Shown here: piece after piece, positions 47,001-60,180 of the stretch
How the letters are laid out: each line of letters opens with the position of its first letter
Numbering within the stretch: the first letter of the stretch is position 1
Notes under the pieces: generated by a model
What the model was told of the DNA's origin: nothing
Database searches by the model: none
The model's input: the letters and a program-made list of their open reading frames with translations, nothing else
Position numbers and translations under genes: made by a program
Assembly: GCA_033002965.1 (NCBI GenBank)
Contig: JAURVB010012625.1
Span: 62,001 to 126,000 of the forward strand
Length of the DNA: 64,000 bases
Direction of reading: 5' to 3'
Source of the DNA: Piper betle
Lineage: Eukaryota; Streptophyta; Magnoliopsida; Piperales; Piperaceae

Positions 47001-49023
47001 TACTTCTCTTCTCTCATCCACTGTTTTTCTTTTTTGTTTGTTGAAAAGAATTTTTGAGACCTTGTATATAATTAAATTTTAACTCAAATAAAATTAATTT
47101 TTTGTGTATAATTAATGAGATGTACAGTAATTAATTTAGATTTGTACACATTATGAGAAAGTTATTTAATATTAAAAAGGTGATATATATATTAAGTTTT
47201 CGCTGATGATATAATATTAACCGCACAAATGATAAAGACATTATATTATTGATATAAAATACCAGACATTCGATTAAAAAAGAAATACTCATATTTAGTT
47301 TATTTTTATTTAGTCAATTTCAATTGGTCAAAATTAGTCAAACATACTTTGACTTTGATTAGACTAAATAATTTGGACATCCACACGCACCCTATGCTCC
47401 CTATGCATGTGAGTCCCAAGGTGGCATTCCTAATAATTCCTCTTAGCAACCAACAAACCCTAATATATGCCATAAGCATGTGAACAACCTAGATCTAAAC
47501 ACCTAGACCCTCCAATTATGATAACACTACTCACCGGCTTCATATCACAAATGTAGGCACCCATTAATCTACATGAGTAAATTAATAATCTTCTGGTCAT
47601 TTGCCTTAAAACCAATTGCAAAAACCTCATAATAGATAAATATAATGTGTGATTTAAAGAAAATGACGAGCTATTTTTCATCATGCAAGAGTGATCCGTG
47701 TTTTATTGTTAGGCTGGCTAGGAATATGATTTAAAGGCCGATGATGAAAAAACTCTTCTTCTGGTATGTGGATTGTGAGGGCTTTCAAATTAGCCTTATA
47801 TCTAATATTTATTGAAGCAATCTCTTTGATATTGTGACAATATGTCTATAAATCTTATCTTTAATAAAAACTTTGAAAAATTAACTTAGGCCAGCCAATT
47901 TTTACTTTGGCTCAAGCATTTAAATGGTCACGCTGTCCTTTTTAATTTAAAGAGTCATATTTTTTCATTTTAACTCCTGTTATATAGAATATCAACTATT
48001 GATAAAAAAAATTTTCTTTTGACGATAAGAAAATTCGATTGTATTTTTATTTTAATTTATTTTATCTTCGAGGAGCACACAGCTTGGCTTGGATTTTCGG
48101 AACGCGAGCTACTCCACATAGACAGGTATGTCACCTTTTCCGACATCATCGAATGGCTATTGATGAAACCCCCACCAGCGTAGCCCAAAAGCTTATGTTA
48201 GTGGTTGTAGATCAGATATATGTAAACGCATAGAAAAAACTAAGCCAAAGTGTATCTAATGACGGGAAATTCTTCTCTGATAGATAATTAAACAAGTTCA
48301 TTCATCCCAACCGTAAAAAGCAGACATACAATGGTTAATTATTTATTTGGGGTAGTCTGTCTAAAGATAAACCTAAGAAGAAAAAAAGGCTGGAGCTTTA
48401 TGATTTAGCAAGGTGGGTTTGTTTATAAATGATTGAGATTGGAAAAATGATAAAAATAATATTTGGAAGGAAGGTGGGGAAGGGAAATAAACAAGTTTGG
48501 GAGCCTTAGAGATGAAAATTTGAAGATTGTGATTTGGAGAGTGAAATAGAATCATGTGTACTGTTATACAAAATGCAAGTTGATCAGAGAATATTGCAAA
48601 TATACAAATTGAACTCAAGCGAGAAGTGAAGTATAATATCCTTGAAGCCAGCCAAATAAACATTTTCTCATTTTCATGGAAATGATAAATTGAAAAAAGT
48701 AAAATTTACATGTTTCTGCTTAACAGCTGACAAGTGATCTCTACACTCAACTTCTGTGTTCTTTTTCCCCTCCACTCAACTCCTGATTAATACATCAAAA
48801 ATAAGAGAAACATTCAGAGGCGCCCAAGATAAATATATGCCAATATTTCATGTGTAGAGCAATAATTTGGGCAACAGTTTATAGCACTGGCCTGGTACGG
48901 ACCGGCAAAGAGATGAGCCGAGTCGAGACAAGCCACATCCAAGCCGGGGCAACCAGATGTATTGTATATTCTCTGAATTATCACGTATTTTATTACCGCC
49001 CGGTCATCCATAACCCTTCCCCG
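47001..49023. other. Intergenic, no gene recognised
   Basis: AT-rich. ORFs at 48039-48233 (+) and 48373-48663 (-) lack recognisable motifs. The last part probably contains the 3' untranslated region of the minus-strand zinc-finger gene. Confidence 0.35.
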
Positions 49024-49591
49024 TCACGGCCGGGCCGTAGCAAGGCCGAGCTGCAACTCCAGACTAAGCCCATCGTCCCTATCCTTGCCCTCCTCGCCGC
49101 CGACGCCATGCACCCGACTCGGCACCCCGTGCGGCCGTATCATCGACGTCGACGGCCGCGGCACAGACATGCCGGTGTAGGAGAAAGCCGGCTGGCCGTA
49201 GAAGCATCCGTGGGAGGTGACATCCAAGGTGGAGTGGGGGAAGTACAGCCACGGTGGAGGCGGGACTAGGGGCGGCAACGGCGGCGCGAAGGCGGAGACG
49301 ATGGGGATGGGGCGGCGGCCGGCCTGTAACTGAGCGCGCTTGAGCTGCTGCCGCTCCTTCTTGTGGGCGTTCTGGTGGCCTCCCAGAGCCTGAGAGTTGG
49401 TGAACTCCCTGCAGCAGTATTGGCACTCGTACTTGCGGCCGTCCCCGCCTTGCACCGCGTCCTCCCCTGGAGAAGGTTGGCGCAGCCTGCAATATTGACT
49501 TCTTCCTCGAATCCACCTCGTCTTCGCACATTCGGAAGCCGAACAGCTTCAACCCAGTTGCCGCCGGCTGCTTCTGTACTACATCTGCCAT
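49024..49591 (-). pseudogene. C2H2 zinc-finger protein, ZFP5/ZFP6-like, frameshifted
   Basis: Single-exon gene on the minus strand with ATG at 49591 and TGA at 49026-49024. The N-terminal part ([20 protein letters not shown]) holds the LKLFGF motif of this plant family. About 40 codons on, the frame must shift by one base to read the zinc finger: [10 protein letters not shown], the plant hallmark QALGGH, and HQNAH. After it come a Lys/Arg/Gln-rich stretch, a Pro-rich middle, and a C-terminal LSLELQLGL segment like an EAR repression motif. Removing one base from the CCCC run at 49464-49467 would join the frames, giving 188 codons, normal for ZFP5/ZFP6/ZFP8. Relatives are nuclear regulators of trichome and root-hair development through gibberellin and cytokinin responses. 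Either a real inactivating indel or a sequencing error is possible. Confidence 0.82.
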
Positions 49592-49660
49592 TAAGAGTCC
49601 TCTGGTGATGTTCGTGTGTTGTGTTAATGACGACAGAGAGGAGAAGAGAAAGCCAAAATA

Positions 49661-49669
49661 GTATATATT
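49661..49669 (-). promoter_or_regulatory. TATA-like box of the zinc-finger gene
   Basis: The minus strand reads AATATATAC about 70 bases before the ATG. GA/CT-rich sequence follows downstream. Positional evidence only. Confidence 0.45.
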
Positions 49670-49699
49670 GGGTATTGGGTAGGAACTTGGTGATGATAT

Positions 49700-51299
49700 T
49701 TTTTTGATCAGGAAGAGCTCAGATTTTCAAATTGGAGACAGAGAGTTTAAAGGTGGAGATGACTTGGAGTGGGTGCAAGTCTGGTTCGTCCGGTGTTATT
49801 TATACGAGGAGATAAGTAGTGAGACGGAGGGTGGAGGGGAGTTTAGGGTGGTTCCGGACATCCCAAGATGGGGAGAAAGTAATAGAGCAGGGAGTGTTCT
49901 TGGGAACATAACTGGTCCACAACTTGGTGTCAGGGCATTTAGATTGCGCAGCAGTCTAACCCAAAATTCCTTTCCTACAATTGTGCATTTTCTACTTCCT
50001 TACTCTCGTTTTTGTGTTCTCTGCCCTCTTTTTAGACTTGGTGGGTTGCAGTTGGAGGGCCAGGATACATAAGAAAAAGAGAAAAAGGATGATGACTGCA
50101 GATATCCTCATTATCAAATCTGGCTTCTTTTCGGTTAGACATTTCTTTACTTTGAAGAGAGCATCCTCATGTTACAGGTAGATATACTGTTTACCTTTCT
50201 TGGGTATGGATAGAAGAGTAAGCAGTGATCATGTGATGAACTCAGAGATGTACTTTTATCTTAGAGTTTGGGAAGGCACTGTAGATATCATGAACAGCTA
50301 ACTTTGAAAAAAAACCCCCAAAAACACACCCTCGCGTACACATGCACAAAGGTGAATTAAGTTGGGGTAACTCTTGGGATTGGCAGCAACAGGATACAAG
50401 TCAGAGGTAAGGAATGGCAAGGGAGGTGTGGATGAGATGGACCGATGCCCAATGTCATCTTTTGGGTGAAGATTGAAACCGGCCCATGTCTTTGCTGCAG
50501 CTCTCCTGCTGCAGTAGCAGCGAATTACATACCTCTCGCTAGCGCCTATTCTCATCTCTGCAAGGTTCTTCTTCTTTTTTTTTTTTTTGAAGATTCTGAG
50601 TCATGCCCAATTAACTGTATCTGAAAACCCTAAATATTTAAAGCTTATTAATTACATATTTCGATATAAACAAACATATTTAATAATTTTCTTTGATATC
50701 TACTTAGCAAGACTCGAAATACCCAAACATATTTGAAGACTCAAAATTTGCATTGTTTAAAATGTTAAATCATATAAATATAGTAGCAAGTAATCAGTTA
50801 TTCACCTTGTAAGACTTCTACATTAAGCTGATAAGCAAATGGAATGAAACATTTATGTTGTACGTAGTTTTAAAAGTTGAATTCATTGTTGAATTTTTGT
50901 GAAAATTTTTTTTCTCATCTATGACTTTTTCTTGGGTTGATCATCAGTATGTCCGAAAATTGATTATAAGGGGCAAGATAGCGAAAATTCTTGATGAGGA
51001 AGTGAAGGTAGGTGATAGGAAAGTACTAGTAGGGCAGGCAAAGTCACGAGTGATCAGCCAACTTGATGTGTTGTATATATATCATAATAACTTCCATGAA
51101 TGGACGAAAGATGGGTACGAAAGCCATGAAGTTGTGCTTTGTGCCAAAATTCTTCCCACCCCTGCTTGCAACAGTTTGGACGATGGGACTAGAGATCATC
51201 TACTTTGTCTTCAATGTTGGGATACTAAATGATCCAATATTCTATGATATTACTGTTCAATTGATCTTTTACCACATTTGCTAAAGATAAAGTCTTTTC
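49700..51299. other. Upstream/intergenic sequence
   Basis: Promoter side of the zinc-finger gene, then unassigned sequence. A 103-codon frame at 50921-51232 (+) starts MTFSWVDHQYVRKLIIRGKI and is fairly coding-like, but I do not recognise it and it has no partner exon. Confidence 0.3.
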
Positions 51300-53210
51300 A
51301 AATTAATAAGCTAATTTTTAAGAGCTTTTTATCGCAAAATGTTATATTTAACGCATACTATCCAGAGTGGTGAAGTACTAGAGAAATAATCGAGACAAAA
51401 AATATCTGCTCTTATTATTATTTATCATTTTTTTATTCTGATTAATAAAAGAGAAATTTAATATTAAATATGACTAAAAATAATAGATTTAATCAATTAA
51501 AATATAATAAAAAATAAAAATAAAAACATCACTCACTACAAAGTGACATAGGTTCGAACTCAATTAATCTTAGTTTCGGTCTTCCCGTAAAAAAATAATA
51601 CTAAAAATATCTACGGTGTAGATGGTAGCCGATTTAAACCCGGCTAACCTCAACTTGCCTTTAAAAAATTAAATTATTATAGTTTATCTTTTCATTAAAT
51701 TAAGATATATACTTAAAATCAATTAAAATCTATATTTAAAAAATTAAATTATTATAGTTTATTTTATTATTCAATGAGATTTAAGTATAAAATTAAAATT
51801 TATATACATTACAAGTCACGCATGGTGTGAAATTTTGTCCAGTTGTCAATAAACGAGGAATTTAAGATCTTGCTATGATAAAAAGCAGGTAATTTAACCA
51901 ATCAAAATATAATAAAATTACAAAAAAAAATCAAATTATTATATTTTCTTTTATTTTAAAAATTGTAGTCTATTATATTATTCTATAAGGATTTATCTAT
52001 CTCCTTATTTAATTAGAGTCTATCTTTAAAAATCAAAATCTATCTCATTATTACATGCTAATTAAAAGAGGAGATTTGACCAATCAAAATACAACAAAAA
52101 TAAAATAATAATAATAATAAAAAATTAAATTATTACAGTGTATCTTATAAATTTCAATTAGGAACTATCTTTAAAGTCAATTTAATTAGGATCTATATAT
52201 AATATGTTTGACTAGTTTGTCTTATTATTCAATGAGATCTTATCCATTAAATTAAAGTTAATCTATAATATAAGTCACTTATAACACTGACATCTTGCTT
52301 AGTTTATACAATAACAAGAATGTATTCAAGGTTACCAATGGTTTAAGGTAATTAAAAAATACAAAGAGCAATAGAAAAGTGCAACAATTTAGCAGATAAT
52401 GTTAATTTTATAATGTTTTAAGAAAAATTAGAAGCATTTCTATGAAAACTAATTTTTAAATTGATATTATAATTAAGTGAAATTCTAAATTCATCTCACC
52501 TAAGAAGCACAAATACACACTTAAATAAATTTTAGCTTTCTCTATGGTTTAATAAACTTAAAATACACTATAAAATCATAGAGAAAAGTGGGATGGTGAA
52601 AAATGGGGTGGCAAAATGTTTTTTCACAGTTTTAGCATAGAGAAAAGTAAGAAAATTAATGCACATTTATCCACAAATAAAGAAATAATATTGGATTTTT
52701 TTTATGATACTAATAATCATAGAGAAAGTGCGGCAAAATTCAATGAAAAGTAAAAATTTTCTCCATGGATTTTTTTTTAAGGAGCGGAGAGATGTCTTTT
52801 TTTTGGTAGTGATGTATCATGCAACATGGAGCTATTATCCATGAACTTTTCCAACTTTTGCTTTTCTCTATATTATGCAAAATTACAAATTTAATCATTA
52901 TTACATAATATGTCTACTCCTATTAATAAAAAGAGAATACAAATTTACGCTCTAATGAAAAGTATGAGATTTGGCTAATCAAAATAAACAATAAAATTAA
53001 GAAAATTAAAAAAATTATTATAAATTATCTTCCTATTCAATTAAACTTTATCTTTAAAATCAAAATTTATCTCTAAGATATTATATGATTATAATCTATT
53101 TCATTATTTAATAAAATTATATAAAATAATAGTCTATCTCTAATATACATTGTATGTGGTGAGGCATCTTACTTAGTATATATAATAACACTAAAGCTCA
53201 AATTACAATG
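51300..53210. repeat. AT-rich zone with recurring motif
   Basis: The motif gattt(g/a)accaatcaaaatayaa followed by A-rich sequence recurs near 51490, 51890, 52080 and 52970. Each time it is followed by aaattattatagtttatctt-type sequence and later a short rtcacgcatggtgtg- or ttgtatgtggtgaggcat-like phrase. These look like diverged copies of one repeat, perhaps Helitron fragments, but no clean TC...CTRR ends with a hairpin are visible. Confidence 0.4.
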
Positions 53211-53217
53211 CTATTAA

Positions 53218-53541
53218 GGTCCGTTTGGTTAACACAAAAAAAGTAAAAAAATCTATGAAATCTATATATGATAATTCATGCTAAAAGTATTGTTCTTCCA
53301 CTAAAAAGTTATTAGTTTTTAAGGTATTTTATGGTAAGATATAAGTACAATTTTGCATCAAGTGATCCACTTTGAAAATTTTATTTCTATCAATTTTTAT
53401 AAAAATATACAAGTAAAAGGATGGAATCTTTTTGTGAAAAAAAATTAATTATATCTTATATTTATATCATAACTAATTCTTTGTGCATTAACTAAAAAAC
53501 ATACATTTTATATATATTTTGTATACCAGTCAAATGAAGCC
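53218..53541. mobile_element. Tourist-like (PIF/Harbinger) MITE
   Basis: 324 bp. The left end is GGTCCGTTTGGTTAACAC; the right end from the other strand is GGCTTCATTTGACTGG. Flanked by taa on both sides (53215-53217 and 53542-53544), the trinucleotide TSD of PIF/Harbinger elements. The interior is AT-rich and non-coding. Confidence 0.68.
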
Positions 53542-53544
53542 TAA

Positions 53545-54533
53545 CGAAATAATTGAAATGAAAAAGATGTTAAATGTTGACATGTATTTGCTCATTTTTT
53601 GATGAGATAATATTACTTTTATTTATAGTTGGCGTCCAAGATGATCATGCATCAAAGAACCAGCTTAAGATAGCTTGCATGTTAATGGTGGGGTTTGTTG
53701 CGTGATTGACGTTGGTCGAAGATGTATATTAATGTTTGTCCCACGTGATATGTCTTAGGAAATCTTACCTACTAAACTACGAAACGGGGAAAAGTAAAGT
53801 GGCCTCTATTTCATGAGATGAATATAATCTTGGGTTATATCCCACTTAGAAAGCATAGAATATTAATCACAACGTCATGTGGAGTTTCCCTTTTACAAGA
53901 TGAATATCATCCCCAGTTAAATCCCACCTCTCAAAAGGCATAGAAAAACCTAACTTCCATAGTACTAGGTCTCTCGCCCACTCTCAAGTTCAGTCCCATC
54001 CTGTCTTCTCTAATCTTCTATATTTATTATTAGGCAAGATGCCCCCATTGACTTATGATAAAAATATACTCTAATTTTATAGATGGGTTATTATCGAGAA
54101 AGACTACAATAATTTCATATATTAAAAATATAATTTTAGATCTAAATAATTATTATTTAAAGTTGTCATTCATAAATTTGAATCCTTTTTCTCTTTCTCT
54201 TTTTTCTTCCATTTGATATTCAAAAAAGTATTGAGGATATGATCATATATATGATCTATGTAATTATAAATAATAAAATTTTAATGGTCCTCGAAGCCAC
54301 TCCCTCTTATTATCCGGGCGGTTTGTGATAAAAGAGTATTGATATAGCAATGCCACATCTAATTTTTCTTTCCAGTACCAGCCAAAAAAAAATGAAAGTC
54401 TAATTTAGCATCATAAACTTCCATACTCATATTGCATAAAGTAGGAGACATGGGACTTCATGCCTGGGTTCAAATTGGTTTTCCAGTACAAGAAGAGAAC
54501 TGAACAGAAATAGTAGAATTAGATGAGCCCACA
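53545..54533. other. Intergenic, short direct repeat
   Basis: tcatgagatgaatataatct (about 53812) and acaagatgaatatcatcccc (about 53896) begin two similar 85-base stretches, each running into a tcccac(t/c)t...aaa(g)gcatagaa phrase. No gene. Confidence 0.4.
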
Positions 54534-54719
54534 TCACATGACTTCTCTTTTCTTTGAAGGTGGAAGTGGAACCCACAAAGCATTTGGCATTTGCACCTCA
54601 CTGCCGTGTAATTCAATTAATCGAAAAAACAAATCATCCTGGTCCCCCTTCTCCTGTTCAATTGCGTCATACTGGCCAGAAACAATCTTAACCTCGCTGT
54701 AATGCTCACCCACCAGAAG
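54534..54719 (-). pseudogene. Unidentified terminal-exon-like segment
   Basis: On the minus strand the frame from 54719 to a TGA at 54536-54534 is open for about 60 codons. Its composition is protein-like: EVKIVSGQYDAIEQEKGDQ, then DDLFFRLIELHGSEVQMPNA, then WVPLPPSKKREVM before the stop. A possible acceptor (ttacag|cgagg) at 54697 would start a 163-base terminal exon. No ATG or upstream exon was found. It may be a remnant of a moved or deleted gene. I do not recognise the family. Confidence 0.35.
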
Positions 54720-56213
54720 TTATAATCAAGTGCCAACAAAGGGAAACCATTAGTTAAAAGCCTAATCAGTACTAGCTCTCCTTCTCTTTCTTGTTGAATG
54801 GTTGCTCCAATAGATACAGATGGTTACGTTTAGGATTTCCCGAATCTCGTGTAGGTCCATGGAGCTTTATTCACCAAGTAAAATATTCAATTCTGATAGG
54901 ACAGCATGATGCATAAGCCAACATGAGTACAACGGATTAGGTGTTCATATGTAATGATCTTAGTTATTGAAGGTAACTCATAGTAACAGCTCCCGATTTG
55001 CATGTGGGCAATCACAAAAAAACCAATTGAATGATTAGACTGGATGATACAGATTAATTAGATGCGCATAGGTCTGATCAGAGCTGCTTGTTAGAAAGGA
55101 CAATAAAATTTTTCCAATTATTCTCGTTGCAGTGGCAATACCTGCTTGAAGTCTTAACTAATCATAAGTGCAGGGTATTGATTGGATGGAGTAGTTACCT
55201 TTAAAGTCATGTGAAGTGCTTAGGTTGCGTACATTTTTTTATTATTATAAGAGAACAGAATTGAATGAGGCACATTCCCTGGAGGGCTATTTCACTCACT
55301 TTTCCTGTCCTCTTTTGTCAAAGTGCACCTTAAATAAATGACGTATTAAAATAACCAGATTGTCAGACTTTATACAACGTAAACAATAACGCCGCAAGTC
55401 TATCCTACAAGTATTATAATAGCAACGCAGATTTAAGTAACACCTGTGGTTGGATTGAGTCCACAGAACAGGTCCCAGTGCACAAAAACAATTGTATTAG
55501 CCTTATCCTACATGCGAGGAACTACAGCAGGTTAAATAAATGTATTATACTTATTCTCTGAGTTTTAATTTTAACATCCAGGCAAGGATTGGTGAAATAT
55601 GTTTTTAATGCAAAAAGAAAAAAGAAAAGAAAGCAACTCATGATTGAGTGCCGGTTTTGTATATGTATTTCTCTGACATTTAATTTAACATCAATAAATT
55701 TGATAAACAAATTTTGTTTGAAAATCCTTAATTAAATGTATAGAGCTTCCCCGTATGTTTACACAAAGGACATTTTAAAAAATAATTTTATAGAAAAACG
55801 TTTGCCACTGTTTAAGGTTTTCTCACTTTTTTTGGGTGCCTTCCAATCAGGCATCATCTTTTACAAAGACAACAATGCAATAAGTAGGATTTGCAAAATA
55901 TGACAAATAATGTACAACCTAACCTAGGCTTAATTCAGTCGTTACTCAAATCAGATTAGTAGAGTTTGGCCCTATTTGTCATAGTTCAAGTTTGATATAA
56001 TATATGTTGTCCCAACCCTACCCTCCTTCGGCATTGGTACCTCGTTGCATGCTATGCACCCCCCTTCTGGTTTTCGGTTTGGTCGAGTCGGGTCTACTTA
56101 AATGTTAGGACTATGTCCCTTATGGGTTTAGTTTATTTGTTGCATGTTGGAATCAAATTTTATCGATCTTAGAACATCCATGCCTACAACACGATTCCCA
56201 AGGTTATCTTAGT
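54720..56213. other. Intergenic, no gene recognised
   Basis: AT-rich, non-repetitive by eye. No supportable ORF. Confidence 0.35.
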
Positions 56214-59200
56214 TGTAATACCTTGATTTTAGTTGACCTAAGACCTAAATCAGAAATATTATAATCGAGTCAAGTCATGTCTAAAGTTGTTGGTCGGTAA
56301 GACTCGATCGATAAAATAGATCAAAACAACCCATTTAACGTCATGAGAACGAAAGACATTGTTAAAATTGTGTCAAAACACATCAAATATAAATAAAGTA
56401 AGAAACAAAATAATTGCACTGAGCTCAAGTGTGTGTAGTGTTTATCTATTGTCTTACCAAAGTCGACTCAAGATTGCAAGACCTATATATATATAATATG
56501 AAAAACATCAGTAATGAGTGTTACTGGTCAAAAAAATAACTAGTACAAACTAGCAAATTGGTATTCTATTACCCACAGAAACTTAGTAAACTTCTAAATT
56601 GTCTCACACTGGGCAGGTAAGCAAACATACTTAAAAAAGTGTCGGCGCACATGCATGACTAATATTCATATTCACACGTACAACACTTATGCCCTCACAT
56701 CCTCCATATTACACCCACCATGATACTCGAGTAGTAAAAAGAACAGTTAAGTTAGTTCCACAAAGTCCAGAAAGGTGTTACGTTATGCAATACCCTTATA
56801 CTCTGCACTACCTCAGGGTTTGAAGGAGTACTAGTGCGGTTCATATATCCCGTACACACTCTTAGTTGTAAAAGCCGAAAACCCTCATATTTATATATAT
56901 AGGCTTGAGAGAGGATTTAATACTTTGTTTCTAGATCTTATCTTTTCAACCTTGAAGTTTTGTTAAACATGTGTAGAAAACATGCCTAAATGGCCCGACA
57001 TTAGAGGGATCTGATAAAACACCGATGATGTCGTCCTACATCTAAAACAGAGTTAAACTCGACATGCAATGAGTCAAGCAGAGATCAAGCAAAGGGAGAG
57101 TCCTATGGACCTATTGTCTAAGCTCCAAGCCCATCGACACATCTACAGCAAGCTCAGACTCTGTAACTTATATCGAAACCCACTACTAAGTAAAATACTG
57201 ACATCTCTATATGATGCATATTCGTAGTATGTGCTTAGATCATCAATACATCCTAATAAATATGACAATGCTAAATAAACCTACAACTAAACATCCAACA
57301 TGCAAATCGAGACATAATAAAAGAAATAACTAATGAATAAATAAATAATAAGTAAACAAATACACTCATCAATAAATAGATAAATAATAAATATATAAAA
57401 ATAATAATACTTTATTAATAAAGTAATAATATAATTATGCTATATAAATACACGGCTAAGCACGAGTAAATATCACATATACTCGTGTTTACTCGTGTTA
57501 GTAAATATATAAATAAATAAATAAATAAATACATAATTATTCTATAAATAAATAAATAAATAATTAGTTAATCTTAATTAATCATGAATAATAATAATAT
57601 TATAGTTATCCAATACGAAATACGAAATTAACTACAAATAAATAATAACATACACGTAACGAACAAACAAACAAATACAATAAATAAATAAATATAATTT
57701 AGTAAACATAATAAGACTAATATTTATAAGTGAATATAATATTAATAATAACAAATAATCATGTAAACATTCATCATATACGATAAACATATAAATAAAA
57801 ATAAATAAACAATAATGAATAAATAAAAATATAAACATTCATAACATGAAAATATACTAAATAATGTGAATATACATCTAAACTAAAGTAGGGGTTCTCG
57901 AATTACCAAAAACAGCCGAAAACGGTTAAAAATGAGTTAAACCAAGTCAACTGAGCTGAACCAAACTGACTTGGGGCGAGTCAACCTAGTCTGGGTTAAA
58001 TAAACTGATGGGTTGGGTTAGCTGGGATGGTCAGACTGGCAAACAAAGGCATGATCAGGAGGACACGAACACAGGCAGGCAGGCAGACGTGAACATAGGG
58101 AAACGAGCCAGATGGGGCGGCTAGTGCCTGTAGTTGAAAAACACCGACATCTGTGAGGTTGGGGTCATGGCTGGTTGGGATTGACAGAGGGGAGGACATG
58201 CAACATGATGGCAGTGGCGATCGCCAAGGTTTGGCTGTTAGTTGGATGAAAAATGGCCAGAAAGGATGGTATTGCCGTCGGGTGTGGCGACATCACGGAC
58301 GATGATAGGGGTTTGAATGTGTACTAATGCGGTCCATACATATCTCTTCGGGAAGAAGAGGCTTGTATCATAAATTTCTGGAGTTTAAGTTCGAAAACCA
58401 AGAAGGGATCTAATCCTTATAGTTTTATTAAACATGTGTAGAAAACACAGCTAAATAGCCCGACAACGGAAGGATTTGATAAAACGCTCCATTGTCGGGC
58501 AATAATTAGTCACATAATCATTCATCATAGTCAACAAATATATATAAATAACAAGAAATGAATAATCATAAATAAATAAATAAATAAATGAAATAATTAA
58601 TAAATAAAGAAAAATGCTTATAACATCCAAACATGCTAAACAATTTGAATATGCATCTAAACTAATAAAGGGGCTCTATAATTACAAAAAACGGTCGAGA
58701 AACAGCTGAAAATGGGCTGAACCAGACTGAGTTGGGTCAAGCCAACTTGGTTTGGGTTAAATAAACTCGTGCGGGCTGGTTTGGAGTGATGGACACGAAC
58801 ACAGACACGGCTGGCAGACTTGGGCATGGCCAAGTGGACTCGATCACAGGCAAACGGGCTTGACAAGGGGCGGTAGTGCTTGTCGTCGAAAACCCAGATG
58901 GCGCGTAGCTAGGGTGGCCGCCGGTCGGGATCGATGGGGGGGACGACGGGGAATGTGATGGCGGTGATGACCAGCAGACTGCGGCAGTTGGTTGGCTGGA
59001 AAATGGCTGGGAAACAACGGTATTGCCGCTGGGTGAGGCGATGTCGTTGGCTGTGGTCGCGGCCATGACAGACCTCGTGGGTGGTCTCAAAATGTTGAAC
59101 TCAACGAGATGAATCTATTTGGGCTGACGGTTGGCAGTTTCCAGTAGGTGGTTGGCCGGAAAACAACCGAAATGTTGGAAAATACCGCTAGGCAAATGCT

Positions 59201-60180
59201 AGTTGCCGGCTGCGATCGCGGCTACAGGGGGAGGTCGGTGTAAGTCTCAAATGGAAGATCTCAGTGGGAGGAAGCTGTCGGGGTGGTTGGCTTTGCTGGA
59301 GGACACTCGCTAGGGACAGAAAAATAGCCCGAACAGGTGGCGGTGGCAGAAAAATCAACAGTAAAAATGCCATCGCTGGCGGTGATTACAGCGGTGCCGA
59401 TGGTGGTCATGGTTGTGGGTACAGATAGATAGCTAGCAATGAGGTGGTCACGGTTGTACCAATACCATGGCCAGGGGCAAGGCGGAAACTCTTGTTGGCG
59501 AGCCGAAGTGGTGGCGGTGCTAAAGGGCGTAACTCTAAAAATCAATGGAAATGTTTGAAATATAAATGGGAGAAAACTATGGTTGATGTGGATGGCTCAG
59601 ATCTTGCCACGTGGCATGATCTGAACGTCTGACAACTCGTGGTCTAGTAGGACCCACCTATGGGTATATGCAATATACATATGGACGAAAAGCTTGGATC
59701 GAGACCGTGCAAAGCCAAAATTGACTCGAATTTTAAAAGCGACTCTATAGGCAAGAATCAAAGTAAGAAGGGTAAATGGGCCTTAAACCCTGAGCTCAAT
59801 CAAGCTAGGCCCATAAGGGCACAATCGAATGATCCGAAATTCCTATGCTACAAGTAAATGAAATACCCAAAAAATCTCAAACAGATGCTAAACGCTGCAA
59901 CGACCTAGATTTAGAACTAAAATCCTGGCTAACTCATAAAAATCCATATGTATACCTCATGTACACTGGTAACTCATGCTCTACTATATCATAATTGAAA
60001 CTATCATATGTATGTCGGACATACTCAACCTCCATAACATGCTCATATGGCCATCTGGGCCCCATACTCATATTTTGAAAATTGGTCTGGCTCGAGCTTG
60101 CTCGAACCGACTCAATACTGACCCGAAGCAAGGCAAAACTAAAATTAGGTAAAACCCAAACCTTAAAATGAGGTTTTACA
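56214..60180 (-). mobile_element. Diverged long LTR of the same superfamily (copy F)
   Basis: Plus-strand ends tgtaataccttg and gaggttttaca. Read on the minus strand it begins TGTAAAACCTCA, carries the family inverted repeat (56526-56509) and ends ...TATTACA. It is longer than copies D and E (3967 bp) because it has an internal duplication: the block from about 56820 to 58300 (gtgcggttcatatatcc, aacatgtgtagaaaacat, gcccgacattagaggg, gggttctcgaattac) recurs in the same order from about 58320 to 59100 in shorter form. The bases next to the ends (ttagt, tgggc) do not match, so no TSD. Confidence 0.65.

Noticed and set aside
57632..57838. 68-codon minus ORF
   Set aside because: Translation of a TAAATAAA-type simple repeat; Phe/Ile/Tyr-biased.
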